Positions 1-9,633 of a stretch of 64,000 nt of DNA are shown in pieces. Below the pieces are notes generated by a model, which saw only the letters and a list, made by a program, of their open reading frames with translations, ran no database searches and was not told the DNA's origin. The stretch is from an uncultured Roseburia sp. (lineage in GTDB: Bacteria > Bacillota > Clostridia > Lachnospirales > Lachnospiraceae): positions 1-64,000 of the forward strand of contig CANSKO010000008.1 of assembly GCA_947647505.1 (NCBI GenBank), read 5' to 3'. The position numbers and the translations under genes were made by a program. The stretch's first letter is position 1; each line of letters opens with the position of its first letter.

Positions 1-2
1 AT

Positions 3-149
3 AAACAGGAAACGAAAGCGGCCGTAGATAATCTGATTCGTGATACTCTTTGGGCGCAGCTGCCGGAATGTTATGACGAAGTAAGTATTTCGGTATACCG
101 CCAACAGATTTATGAGTATGTTTATACACGATATAAAGAGACTGCGTAG
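3..149 (+). CDS. C-terminal end of a type I restriction enzyme R subunit (HsdR-like), truncated by window edge
   Basis: Frame 3 reads KQETKAAVDNLIRDTLWAQLPECYDEVSISVYRQQIYEYVYTRYKETA*; resembles HsdR C-termini. Not in the supplied ORF track. Confidence 0.6.
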   Translation, partial: KQETKAAVDNLIRDTLWAQLPECYDEVSISVYRQQIYEYVYTRYKETA

Positions 150-257
150 AAGTATTTATCAGTAAGAAGCATTATAGACTTATCAATGTGGTAGAAGAAT
201 ATGATGCCTCACAGGAAAAAACACGGCATATTTTTGCTTTATGAAAGGAGTTTTTAT

Positions 258-716
258 ATGATTCGAGTACTTTTCGTTTGCCACGGCAACATCTGCCGCA
301 GCACAATGTGCGAAAGCGTCATGACGCATCTCGTCAGCCAGAAACATTTAAGTGAAAAAATCCACATCGCATCCGCCGCCACGCACAACGACGAAATCGG
401 CAATCCGCCGCATTACGGCACCGTTACAAAATTAAAGCAGATGGGCGTTCCGCTGATCCCCCACCATGCCGTCCGCATGACAAAAGCAGACTATGACAAA
501 TACGACTATCTGATTGGCATGGATTCCGCCAACATCCGCAATATGACGCGCATCACAAACGGCGATCCGCAGAAAAAAATCCACAAGCTCCTCACATTCG
601 CAGATTCTCCCCGCGACATTGCAGACCCCTGGTATACCGGAAATTTTGACGAAACCTATACAGACGTTTTAAAAGGCTGTACGGCGCTTTTGAACGTTTT
701 AGAAGCCGCGCTATGA
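258..716 (+). CDS. Low molecular weight protein-tyrosine phosphatase
   Basis: N-terminal VLFVCHGNICRS (CX5R P-loop) and C-terminal DPWYTGNFDETY; ATG at 258 preceded by GAAAGGAG, better than the ORF-track start at 201. Confidence 0.88.
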   Translation: MIRVLFVCHGNICRSTMCESVMTHLVSQKHLSEKIHIASAATHNDEIGNPPHYGTVTKLKQMGVPLIPHHAVRMTKADYDKYDYLIGMDSANIRNMTRITNGDPQKKIHKLLTFADSPRDIADPWYTGNFDETYTDVLKGCTALLNVLEAAL

Positions 717-1549
717 TCTATCTGTTTACCGCCATGCACTGCGAGGCGCGCGCCATCATACAGCATTACCATCTGAAAAAAGAAACGGCGCAGACGCGCT
801 TTCCGATCTTCTCCAACGAGGACGCGGGCATACGTTTAGCCGTTACAGGCGTTGGAAGCATTGCCGCCGCCATTGTAACGGGCAGCGTCTGTACGCAATA
901 TTCCGTCGGATACGGCGATTTTCTTGTAAATCCTGGCATTGCCGCAGGCAAAGCGCAAACAGGAACGCTGTTTTTCTGCAATCAGATTCAGGAAGCCGCA
1001 ACAGGCAGAACGTTCTACCCGGATTTGCTCTACCGCCATCCGTTTCCGGAAGCCGCCGTCATCACCTGCGCAAAACCGGTACAGGAAACAGCCCATACAG
1101 AAAATCCCGTTTTATATGATATGGAAGCCGCTTCCATTTACCAGGCCGGCGCCTGTTTTCTGGGACCGCATCAGATGTCGTTTTTAAAAATCGTATCCGA
1201 CGACGGGAATCCAAAAGAAGTGACGCAGGAACAGACAGCAGATCTGATCGCACGCCATATAGACGACATTTCCGGATATCTGGACCGTCTGCAGAAAGCG
1301 GCACATAAAACGGACCAAAAAGAAGACTTCTGCGCCGCAGATGAGACGCTTCTGAAAAAACTGTACGCAGACATGCACTGCTCCTGCGCCATGTCAGACG
1401 CCATCAGGCAGCATGTGCGTTTCGCTCTGTTATCCGGCAGAGATTATACATCCGTCATACGCGCCATGTATCAGGAACAGAAGCTTCCATGCAAATCAAA
1501 AAGAGAAGGAAAAAACCGCCTTGAAGAACTCAAACGAAGATTGCTTTAA
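713..1549 (+). CDS. Nucleoside phosphorylase / MTA-SAH nucleosidase-like protein
   Basis: MIYLFTAMHCEARAII..., TGVGSIAAA, YDMEAASIYQAG and IVSDDG motifs of the PNP/UDP superfamily; overlaps the previous stop (ATGA). Confidence 0.65.
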   Translation: MIYLFTAMHCEARAIIQHYHLKKETAQTRFPIFSNEDAGIRLAVTGVGSIAAAIVTGSVCTQYSVGYGDFLVNPGIAAGKAQTGTLFFCNQIQEAATGRTFYPDLLYRHPFPEAAVITCAKPVQETAHTENPVLYDMEAASIYQAGACFLGPHQMSFLKIVSDDGNPKEVTQEQTADLIARHIDDISGYLDRLQKAAHKTDQKEDFCAADETLLKKLYADMHCSCAMSDAIRQHVRFALLSGRDYTSVIRAMYQEQKLPCKSKREGKNRLEELKRRLL

Positions 1550-2549
1550 TCCTGCCTTTTCCCATATTTATGTGGAACGCGCAGTAAAAAACCATCCCCG
1601 CGCAAAACGAATCCTCTCCGCCTTCCAAAATGCGCAGATCATCGAAATCGGCCACTACAAAGACGTATTCTGCCGCAGCAGGCAAAGCTATGCGCTTCAG
1701 CATAAGGCGCAAAAGCTGATTCTGGCGCAAAAACAGGGCAATCTGCTCTACAAAGGCGCCCCTGTCTGCCAGAGCTTTGGAAACAGGCATTTTTATTACG
1801 CCTCCTGTATGATGAACTGCATATACGACTGCGAATACTGTTATCTGAAAGGCATGTATCCATCTGGAAACCTTGTGGTTTTCGTCAATCTGGAAGACAT
1901 TTTTTCAGAAGCCAGACGGCTGCTGGCAAAGCATCCTCTGTACCTGTGCGTATCCTATGACGCCGATTTGCCCGCATTGGAAGCCGTCGCCGGCTATGTC
2001 AGAGAGTGGATCGCATTTGCAGAAAAACAGGAAGCGTTAAAAATAGAAATTCGTACAAAATCTGCAACCCTGCCCCGCCTGACGGCGCAGCGCTTTGCTT
2101 CACGCGTTATTTTTGCCTTTACGCTGTCTCCACAGACAGTCATTGATGCATGCGAACATGGCACGCCATCGCTGGCACGACGGATTGCATGCGCAGCCGA
2201 CGCCCTGCGGCAGGGGTATTGCGTCCGGCTCTGCTTTGATCCCATGCTCTACTGCGCCGACTGGAAGAAACGCTATACAGACATGCTAAAACAGGTTTTT
2301 TCCCGGATTCCGGCGGAAAAATTGCTGGACATAAGCGTTGGAACGTTTCGCGTCTCACAGGATTACCTGAAAAAAATGCGAAAGAACCAGCCGCATTCGG
2401 CCGTCATACAATTCCCGTTTCAAAACGTCAAAGGCGTATATCAGTATCCGGAAGCGCTTTCTCTGCAAATGGAACAGTTTCTTGTCACAAAACTGAAAGA
2501 ATGGCTTCCGGAAGAAAAAATATTTTTATGGAGAGAGGACTATGCGTAA
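1521..2549 (+). CDS. splB: Spore photoproduct lyase-family radical SAM protein
   Basis: MMNCIYDCEYCYLKGMYPSGN resembles the SPL CX3CX2C cluster region; TTG start at 1521 with upstream AGAAGGA is the likely start, overlapping the preceding gene by 29 nt. Confidence 0.8.
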   Translation: MKNSNEDCFNPAFSHIYVERAVKNHPRAKRILSAFQNAQIIEIGHYKDVFCRSRQSYALQHKAQKLILAQKQGNLLYKGAPVCQSFGNRHFYYASCMMNCIYDCEYCYLKGMYPSGNLVVFVNLEDIFSEARRLLAKHPLYLCVSYDADLPALEAVAGYVREWIAFAEKQEALKIEIRTKSATLPRLTAQRFASRVIFAFTLSPQTVIDACEHGTPSLARRIACAADALRQGYCVRLCFDPMLYCADWKKRYTDMLKQVFSRIPAEKLLDISVGTFRVSQDYLKKMRKNQPHSAVIQFPFQNVKGVYQYPEALSLQMEQFLVTKLKEWLPEEKIFLWREDYA

Positions 2550-3276
2550 TACAGCTATTGTGACCGGAGCGTCCTCCGGCATTGGACTTGCAGTCAGCAG
2601 AATGCTCTGCCGGCTTGATTACGAGGTATTTGGCATTGGAAGGACCTTCCCCGCGGACGCATGGGCCGACAGCCGCTTTCATCCCACCGTTTGCGACGTG
2701 CTTCAGACAAAAGAGCTTTTGGATACGGTAAAACAGATTGCCGCAAAACATCGCGTCTGCATCCTGGTCAACAACGCCGGCGTCGCGTATTACGGGCTGC
2801 ATGAAGAGCTGAATCCCGCAAAAATACAACAGATGGTTCGAACCAATCTGGAAGTTCCCCTGCTTCTTTCGCAGCAGCTTCTGCGCGATTTGAAAAAGAA
2901 TCGGGGCTATATTATCAACCTTTCGTCCGTAACGGCGCTTGGCTCCAGTCCGCACGGATGCGCATATGGCGCGACCAAAGCAGGTCTGGCCGGCTTTTCA
3001 CGCAGCCTGTTTGATGAAGCAAGAAAGTATGGCGTAAAAGTCGTCGCCATCTATCCGGATATGACAGATACCAATCTTTATCGAAACGCCGATTTTACCG
3101 TAGGGGAAGAGGCGGAGGCGCGGCTTTTGCCGGAAGATGTGGCAAACGCGTTAGAATACATTTTACGCCTTCGGGACGGCCTTGTCGTATCAGACCTTAC
3201 GCTAAAGCCGCAGCTTCACCGGATCAGACGAAAAAACAGGCCCCCGCAGCAACAGCGGGAGCCAAAATCCGAATAA
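2542..3276 (+). CDS. SDR family oxidoreductase
   Basis: VTGASSGIGLAVSR, NNAGVAYYG, YGATKAG motifs. Confidence 0.92.
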   Translation: MRNTAIVTGASSGIGLAVSRMLCRLDYEVFGIGRTFPADAWADSRFHPTVCDVLQTKELLDTVKQIAAKHRVCILVNNAGVAYYGLHEELNPAKIQQMVRTNLEVPLLLSQQLLRDLKKNRGYIINLSSVTALGSSPHGCAYGATKAGLAGFSRSLFDEARKYGVKVVAIYPDMTDTNLYRNADFTVGEEAEARLLPEDVANALEYILRLRDGLVVSDLTLKPQLHRIRRKNRPPQQQREPKSE

Positions 3277-3279
3277 ATT

Positions 3280-4437
3280 TTAATCCGCGCAGATCTCCTC
3301 TGCCAGCGCATCTATTGCAGCCGCGCTCTCTTCATTTAATGCGGACATAATCTTTACCGTCGTATCGACAAACGTCAGATTTTTGCATCCTTCCAGCATA
3401 TTCCGCATGGCTTTGACTGCCGTTGGCGCCCAGGAGCCATTTTCAATCAGGCCAATCCTGCGGTTCTGGAAGTTACGTTCCTTCAGTTCGGAAAGAAATT
3501 CACGCATAAACGGGAACACGTCTCCGTTATACGTCGTAGTCGCAAGCACGAGCCTGCCATAACGGAACGCATCCTCTACGGCTTCCGCCATATCGCACCG
3601 TGCAAGATCGTTGATAACGACTTTCGGGCATCCCTTCTCTTCCAGTTTTTCCGCAAGAAGAAGCGCCGCTTTTTTTGTGTTTCCATAAACCGACGTATAC
3701 GCAATCATAACGCCCTCGGATTCCACGGAATAGGTGGACCATGTATGGTAAAGATCTATATAATAAGAAAGGTTTTCCTTTAAAACGGGACCATGCAGCG
3801 GGCAGATGGTCTGAATGTCCAAATCGGAGACTTTTTTCAGAAGATTCTGCACCTGAACGCCAAATTTGCCCACTATGCCGACATAATAACGGCGCGCTTC
3901 GCATGCCCAGTCCTCTTCCACGTCCAACGCGCCAAACTTTCCAAACGCGTCGGCGGAAAACAGAACTTTGTCACAGGCGTCATACGTCACGATAACCTCC
4001 GGCCAGTGCACCATCGGCGCAGCCAGAAAGGTCAGTTCATGCTTTCCAAGCGAAAGCGTATCGCCATCTTTGACAACGACCTGCCTGTCCGAAAAATCCG
4101 TGCCGAAAAACTGCTTCATCATCGTAAATGATTTTGCGCTTGCAACCAGCTTTGCCTGCGGAAACGCTTCCATAAACGCTGCAATGTTTGCGGAGTGATC
4201 CGGTTCCATATGCTGCACAATCAGATAATCCGGCTGGCGCGTCTGCAGCGCCGCTTTGACCTGTTCCAGCCATGCATCCCCAAAACGGGCGTCCACCGAA
4301 TCCAGCACGGCTGTTTTTTCATCTAAAATAACATAAGAATTATACGCCATGCCGTGTTCCACTTCATACTGTCCTTCAAACAGATCCAATTCATGATCGT
4401 TTACACCCACATACCTGATATCGTATGTAATTTCCAT
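3280..4437 (-). CDS. fprA: FprA family A-type flavodiiron protein
   Basis: Metallo-beta-lactamase-like core (QHMEPDHSANI, HWPEVIVTYD), flavodoxin domain (IAYTSVYGNTKKAA, ENGSWAPTA). Start MEITYDIRYVG. Confidence 0.9.
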   Translation of the reverse strand: MEITYDIRYVGVNDHELDLFEGQYEVEHGMAYNSYVILDEKTAVLDSVDARFGDAWLEQVKAALQTRQPDYLIVQHMEPDHSANIAAFMEAFPQAKLVASAKSFTMMKQFFGTDFSDRQVVVKDGDTLSLGKHELTFLAAPMVHWPEVIVTYDACDKVLFSADAFGKFGALDVEEDWACEARRYYVGIVGKFGVQVQNLLKKVSDLDIQTICPLHGPVLKENLSYYIDLYHTWSTYSVESEGVMIAYTSVYGNTKKAALLLAEKLEEKGCPKVVINDLARCDMAEAVEDAFRYGRLVLATTTYNGDVFPFMREFLSELKERNFQNRRIGLIENGSWAPTAVKAMRNMLEGCKNLTFVDTTVKIMSALNEESAAAIDALAEEICAD

Positions 4438-4592
4438 TGTGATCTCTCCTTTATCCAATTTCATTCCAAAAGTTTCTGTATAAAAGCAACCATGTCATTA
4501 TAGCACAGGGCAAGGTTTTCCTGCAATCCTAATCTTTTAATTCCCTGCCGGAAATCTGCCGCTGCAACAGAAACGCAAGACTTTTCCGTCAT

Positions 4593-4624
4593 GCAAAAAG
4601 GGAACGAATCCCGTCCCCTTTTGC
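4593..4624 (-). terminator. Rho-independent terminator downstream of desulfoferrodoxin gene
   Basis: GCAAAAAGGGaACGaatccCGTcCCCTTTTGC hairpin just beyond the minus-strand stop at 4655. Confidence 0.5.
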
Positions 4625-4654
4625 GCGTTATCTCTCATCTGCTTTACGCCATGC

Positions 4655-5029
4655 CTACGCTTTCCAAAGGCTGTGCAGATTGCAGTATGCATAAACCGCT
4701 TCCACTTCATCGCCATCACAAAGAGAAAAGCATGTCGTCGGCTTGTCCTCCGGACGTAAAAACTTGCGCTGCACGCCCTGCTTCGTCTGCAATGCAACCC
4801 ATTCGATATAATGTTCCGGCAGCATGGGATGTTCCACAGAGCCTACCGTGACAATGACGCGATTGCCCTCCACCTTATAATCCGGAACGTGCTTTTCAAG
4901 CGCAGCGTCCGTCGTGCCCGCAGCCAGCTCTTTCATTTTCTTGCCGCAGCACATCACCGGAACGCCAACGTCTTTCACCATCTCAATGATATTTCCACAA
5001 GTTTCACAAATATAAAATTTCTGTTCCAT
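4655..5029 (-). CDS. dfx: Desulfoferrodoxin (superoxide reductase)
   Basis: MEQKFYICETCGNIIEMVKDVGVPVMCCGKKM (rubredoxin-like Cys), HPMLPEHYIEWVAL and YAYCNLHSLWK. Confidence 0.94.
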   Translation of the reverse strand: MEQKFYICETCGNIIEMVKDVGVPVMCCGKKMKELAAGTTDAALEKHVPDYKVEGNRVIVTVGSVEHPMLPEHYIEWVALQTKQGVQRKFLRPEDKPTTCFSLCDGDEVEAVYAYCNLHSLWKA

Positions 5030-5140
5030 AATTTCCTTCCTTTCTGTTTCAGGCACGCCTGACTTCTTTTTCCTGACTGCATGCACCCCTTACGAAAGCA
5101 TTATAACAGTTCTTTCTTAGTATGGCAAATATCACATGCT

Positions 5141-6055
5141 TTATTTATCGCCGCAGCCGCACTCCTCCTCCGGCAGCGCAACGCAAATGCGCAGCCTGTT
5201 CGCTTTATATTCCGCCGCTATGCTTCCGCCCATCTGTTCCACCAGCGTTTTTGTAATTGCAAGGCCAAGCCCCGTCGACTGACTGGCCGCCTCAACCGTG
5301 TAAAAACGGTCAAACAGCCGGCCAGCCTGCACCGCGTCAAGCCCGGCCGCCGTATTGGAAAAAACAAGTTCGCCCGTTTCCGACAATACAACCTCCAGAT
5401 CACCGTCACTGTACGCCGCGGCATTGTGCAGCAGGTTGGAACAGACGCGGGACAGCGCCGATCGCTCAAGCATTCGAACTACTTTTCTCCCCGGCATACG
5501 CACCACAGGCGCAATGCCCCGTTCTTTCAGAATCGTATAAAACGCCGCTATGCTCTCTTCCAGCACGCCATTTACCGCCACAGGCTCTCTTACCGCTTCC
5601 TTTTCGCCAAAAGCCAGCGTAAAATACCGAAATAACTCTTCCGTCAGCCCTGTCATCATTTCCGCCCGGTCCCGCATAATCGCAATATGCCGTTTTGCCG
5701 CATCCGTCTGCTCCTCCTGCTCCAGTAAATCCAGATAGCCGCAAATCGCCGTCAGAGGCGTTCGCAGATCGTGTGAAATATTCGTAACGGCGCGCTTTAA
5801 CTCCATATCCCCCTGCAAATACCGGCGTCTCTGCGCACGCAGCGTCAAAAGCGCTCCATTGATGGCATTTGCCAGACGGCGCATCGACCTGTCACGGCTG
5901 GAAATGGAAATGAGCGTATTCGTATCCGTGGCAAGCCTTTCTGCAAATGCGCGTTCGATTTCTATTGCGGCTTTTTGCAGCATATAAATTTTAACAAGCA
6001 AAACGACTGTCAGCACGGCCATGCCGCCGGCAAACGCCCCGAATCCTATTTCCAT
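5141..6055 (-). CDS. Sensor histidine kinase
   Basis: H-box NISHDLRTPLTAICGYLDLL, N-box LLHNAAAYS, G2 TGLGLAITKTLVEQMGG. Confidence 0.92.
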   Translation of the reverse strand: MEIGFGAFAGGMAVLTVVLLVKIYMLQKAAIEIERAFAERLATDTNTLISISSRDRSMRRLANAINGALLTLRAQRRRYLQGDMELKRAVTNISHDLRTPLTAICGYLDLLEQEEQTDAAKRHIAIMRDRAEMMTGLTEELFRYFTLAFGEKEAVREPVAVNGVLEESIAAFYTILKERGIAPVVRMPGRKVVRMLERSALSRVCSNLLHNAAAYSDGDLEVVLSETGELVFSNTAAGLDAVQAGRLFDRFYTVEAASQSTGLGLAITKTLVEQMGGSIAAEYKANRLRICVALPEEECGCGDK

Positions 6056-6065
6056 AACCGGCTCC

Positions 6066-6908
6066 TTACTTTATATTCTTCCTGCGAAACGAAGCCATCC
6101 CGCCAAGCGTCGCAGCAGCCGTAATAAAAGCGGAAGACAGCAGCATGAAAACGGGACGGCCCACTTCCAGCAGCCATAGCTGCAATCCCTGTCCGGCAGG
6201 CAGAACATCCAGCATGCATGCATAGACGCTCCGCAGAAAGCCGCCCACGTAGCGCGGATTTTGCATTGCCTCGCTCGTTCGCATTCCATCCATCGTCATT
6301 TCAATGCCACAGTATGTCTCCGGCTGACTGAGCGCGTTATAGAGCATACTGGAAAACAACAGCAGCGCCAGAAACAGCAGCACGGAAATCATCTCCGTAA
6401 CGGCTTTGTTTTCCGAGAGCATGCCAATCCAGGTAAACAGCGCGGAAAAAACAGCAACCTCCAGCACAGCAATCAACAGATACAGGAACAGACGCAGAAG
6501 CCCCATGCCCATATTCCATGTGCCGGACGCCAAAGCGGCAACCAGAGTGCCCGCCGTCCACGCCGCCATCAGAAGCAGGCCGGCAGAAAATGTCAGAAGC
6601 AGCGCGGCAAGATAAATTTCCGTTCTTGTATGTCCCGCCACAATTTTATTTCGAATCGTTCCATCACTGTATTCCGTCCCCAGAAACAGGCTGTCAAACA
6701 ATGCGCAAAACAGTCCGATCGGAATGGCAAAATGAAAATAACACGCAGACAGACTGCGCTCCTCTCCCGGCAGAAACTGCTCTTTCCTGCATCCGCTCCA
6801 TATATAAAAAACAGCATATGCAAACATTGCCCCCATGCAAATCCAGAACATCCTGTCTTTCCTGAGACGGGAAAAATGAGCCGACACTAATTTACGCATG
6901 CGCTCCAC
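6066..6908 (-). CDS. ABC transporter permease (ABC-2 type, six predicted TM segments)
   Basis: Hydrophobic segments; overlaps ABC ATPase gene; LGTEYSDGTIRNKI typical of ABC-2 permeases. Confidence 0.82.
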   Translation of the reverse strand: MERMRKLVSAHFSRLRKDRMFWICMGAMFAYAVFYIWSGCRKEQFLPGEERSLSACYFHFAIPIGLFCALFDSLFLGTEYSDGTIRNKIVAGHTRTEIYLAALLLTFSAGLLLMAAWTAGTLVAALASGTWNMGMGLLRLFLYLLIAVLEVAVFSALFTWIGMLSENKAVTEMISVLLFLALLLFSSMLYNALSQPETYCGIEMTMDGMRTSEAMQNPRYVGGFLRSVYACMLDVLPAGQGLQLWLLEVGRPVFMLLSSAFITAAATLGGMASFRRKNIK

Positions 6909-7806
6909 CTCCCATCAGGCTGATATAATAGCTTTCGAGACTTTCCTCCCGCTCATGCATGGCAATTACTTCGCATCCTTCCTTTGCCAGAGCCGCGGTC
7001 AGCTTTGAAACCGGAACATTTGCATAAACGTCCGCTTCCGTATCCGAAAGAATGCGATACTCCATTCCCATTCCATCCAGCACAACGGCAAGCGATTTTA
7101 CGTGACTGACTTCCATGCGGACGCATTTCCTCAGGACATCCTCCAGCTCTTTTCCGCTGATTTCCTTTAGGATGCGCCCATTTTCAATAAATCCATAATG
7201 CGTTGCAAGTCTGGAAAGCTCATCCAGAATATGGCTTGAAATCAAAATCGTAATCTGATGCTCCCGATTCAGCTTTAAAATCAGCTCCCGGATCTCGACT
7301 ATGCCCTGTGGGTCAAGCCCGTTTGCCGGTTCATCCAAAATCAGAAAATCAGGGCTTCCCACGAGCGCCACTGCAATGCCGAGCCGCTGGCGCATTCCAA
7401 GTGAAAAATGCTTCACTTTTTTGTTTCCCACGCCCGCAAGACCCACGGTTTTTAATATGTCATCCAGTCCGTCAAACGAAGGCAGGCCCAGCACGCGATA
7501 CTGCTGCTTCAGATTATCCGCCGCCGTCATAGCAGAATAGACGGCCGGCGTCTCCACAACAGCCCCCATCCTTCTGCGCGACTTTGCAATTTCCTTATCC
7601 GTATGCTTTCTGCCATACAGCAGATATCCGCCGGACACAGGCTCCTGCAGTCCGCAGATAATGCGGATTAACGTCGTCTTTCCCGCCCCGTTTTTCCCAA
7701 CAAAGCCATAGATGGCTCCTTTTGGTATTTGCATATTCAGCCCGTTTAACGCTTTAAAATTTTTGTAATGCTTTGTCAGCGCTTCTGTTTTCAATACATA
7801 CTCCAT
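6892..7806 (-). CDS. ABC transporter ATP-binding protein (bacitracin/lantibiotic-immunity type)
   Basis: Walker A GKNGAGKTT, LSLGMRQRLGIA signature, Walker B FLILDEPANGLDP. Confidence 0.94.
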   Translation of the reverse strand: MEYVLKTEALTKHYKNFKALNGLNMQIPKGAIYGFVGKNGAGKTTLIRIICGLQEPVSGGYLLYGRKHTDKEIAKSRRRMGAVVETPAVYSAMTAADNLKQQYRVLGLPSFDGLDDILKTVGLAGVGNKKVKHFSLGMRQRLGIAVALVGSPDFLILDEPANGLDPQGIVEIRELILKLNREHQITILISSHILDELSRLATHYGFIENGRILKEISGKELEDVLRKCVRMEVSHVKSLAVVLDGMGMEYRILSDTEADVYANVPVSKLTAALAKEGCEVIAMHEREESLESYYISLMGGGAHA

Positions 7807-7893
7807 AACATTGGCCTCCTTTTTATGATGTCGAAATTCTACCAGACATCTGTAAAGAAACCTGGAAACAAAACGGAAAGAATCGGTAAAGAT

Positions 7894-8562
7894 TTATTCC
7901 GTCCGCAGCCGAAAGCCAATGCCCCAGACGGCTTCGATATAATCTGTTCCGCCTGCGTTTCGCAATTTCTTCCGCAAATTACTCATATGCACCTTAAGCG
8001 AGCTTTCCGTACAATCGGGCGTATCCGCGCTGATGCGGTCCAAAAGCTGAGACTTCGTAATGACCTGCGCCGGATTCTGCATAAGCATTTTTAAAATGGC
8101 ATATTCCGTTCTGGTCAGTCTGACTTCTGCTGCGTCTACCGTTACGATATGCAAATCCATATTGAGCGCAATCGCATCAAACGTCAGAACCGGATTGTCG
8201 GAAGTTTCTTTCGTATTGCGAAGCTGCACGGCAATTCGGGCCAGAAGCTCTCTTATATGGAACGGCTTTGCCACATAATCGGCGGCGCCGCCCAAAAGCA
8301 GCTCCACCTTGCTGTCAATATCCGCTTTGGCGCTGACTACGATCACCGGCGCGCCCCCAGTCTGCGAAAGCACATCTTCTCCATTTAACCCCGGCAGCAT
8401 CAGATCCAGCAAGATCAGATCCGGCTTTGCCCGTTCCAGAACAAGCAGCGCTTCCGTTCCGGAATACGCGCGCCAGACGCCATACCCTTCTCTGACAAGC
8501 GCCTCCTCCATCATATTCCCAACATGCATATCATCCTCAACGACCAGTATATTTTTTCTCAT
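7894..8562 (-). CDS. OmpR/PhoB-family response regulator
   Basis: MRKNILVVEDDMHVG, LILLDLMLPG, wHTH TESSLKVHMSNLRKKL. Confidence 0.94.
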   Translation of the reverse strand: MRKNILVVEDDMHVGNMMEEALVREGYGVWRAYSGTEALLVLERAKPDLILLDLMLPGLNGEDVLSQTGGAPVIVVSAKADIDSKVELLLGGAADYVAKPFHIRELLARIAVQLRNTKETSDNPVLTFDAIALNMDLHIVTVDAAEVRLTRTEYAILKMLMQNPAQVITKSQLLDRISADTPDCTESSLKVHMSNLRKKLRNAGGTDYIEAVWGIGFRLRTE

Positions 8563-8728
8563 TTCACAATACCTTTCTGGCTTCTTACAGGGGCATTATA
8601 ATCCCGCGCGCCAAAAAACACAACCCGTCAAAAAAATCCATCCATATTTTGAATGGATTTGCCGGTTTGCATCGTATTTTATATGAAACGTCTCAATTTT
8701 AATCGATTTTAAACGGAGGAAATGAAAA

Positions 8729-9136
8729 ATGAAAGCAAAAAAAATCATCACAGGCATTGCGGTAGCGGCGCTGATCCTTTCGCCCTGCACGGTAAGCTTT
8801 TCCGCATCAGAAACTGCAAAAAGCAAAAGCATCTCAAATCCTGACCAAAAAAGCGTCTGTTCGTTTTGCGGAAAGACCTGTTCGTTTACCGACAAAAACG
8901 GCGATGGCGTGTGCGATTTTTACGCAGCGCGAAACGGCTCCAAAGCAAATCCGGGGCAAAATTTTGTAGATGACAACGGGGACGGTATCTGCGATAATTA
9001 TAAAAAGAACAAATGCGGCAATGGCAAACAAAAACGCGGCAATGGCTCTGGCAAACAGGGACGCAGCGGCAAAAACTGCGGCAAACAGGGACGCGGCGGC
9101 AAAAACTGCGGCAGACAGGGGCGCGGCGGCAGATAA
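8729..9136 (+). CDS. Small secreted protein with two DxxGDGxCD EF-hand-like loops and a Gly/Lys/Arg/Gln repeat tail
   Basis: Signal peptide MKAKKIITGIAVAALILSPCTVSFSA; DKNGDGVCDFY and DDNGDGICDNY; tail GKQGRSGKNCGKQGRGGKNCGRQGRGGR; RBS GGAGGAAATG. Confidence 0.8.
   Translation: MKAKKIITGIAVAALILSPCTVSFSASETAKSKSISNPDQKSVCSFCGKTCSFTDKNGDGVCDFYAARNGSKANPGQNFVDDNGDGICDNYKKNKCGNGKQKRGNGSGKQGRSGKNCGKQGRGGKNCGRQGRGGR
9051..9133 (+). repeat. 30-bp in-frame tandem repeat (~2.8 copies) encoding GKQGRxGKNC
   Basis: gcaaacagggacgcagcggcaaaaactgcg at 9051-9080, 9081-9110 and a partial copy from 9111. Confidence 0.9.
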
Positions 9137-9150
9137 AAACGGGAGCGCGT

Positions 9151-9633
9151 ATGCGAAGCGAACAGGAAGCAAACAGGGCGATCGAACAATATTCCGATAT
9201 GGTTCGGCGAATCTGCGCCATACATCTGAAAAATTACCACGATACGCAGGACATATTTCAAACGGTATTTTTGAAATATGTCCTAAGTCCCGTTGTCTTT
9301 GAAAATGAGGCGCACGAAAAAGCATGGCTGATCCGCGTAACGATCAACGCCTGTAAAGACCTGCTGAAAAGCTTTTTTCGCAGCCATGTCGTTTCCATGC
9401 AGGAGCAAAAGGAACAGGCCATTGCGCCGTCAGAGGAATATTCCGACGTATTAGAAGCCGTACAGTCCCTGCCTCCAAAATACCGAAACGCCATATACCT
9501 CTATTTTTACGAGGGCTATACGGCCCCGGAAATCGGAACGATTCTGGGTAAAAATGTAAACACGGTATACACGTATCTGACGCGCGCCAAAAAATTATTG
9601 CGGGAGAAGCTGGGAGGTGACGGATATGCATAA
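9151..9633 (+). CDS. RNA polymerase ECF-like sigma-70 factor
   Basis: Region 2 YHDTQDIFQTVFLKYV, ...KAWLIRVTINACKDLLKS, region 4 LPPKYRNAIYLYFYEGYTAPEIGTILGKNVNTVYTYLTRAKKLLREKL. ATG 9151 is the likely start (ORF track opens upstream at 9013). Confidence 0.9.
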   Translation: MRSEQEANRAIEQYSDMVRRICAIHLKNYHDTQDIFQTVFLKYVLSPVVFENEAHEKAWLIRVTINACKDLLKSFFRSHVVSMQEQKEQAIAPSEEYSDVLEAVQSLPPKYRNAIYLYFYEGYTAPEIGTILGKNVNTVYTYLTRAKKLLREKLGGDGYA

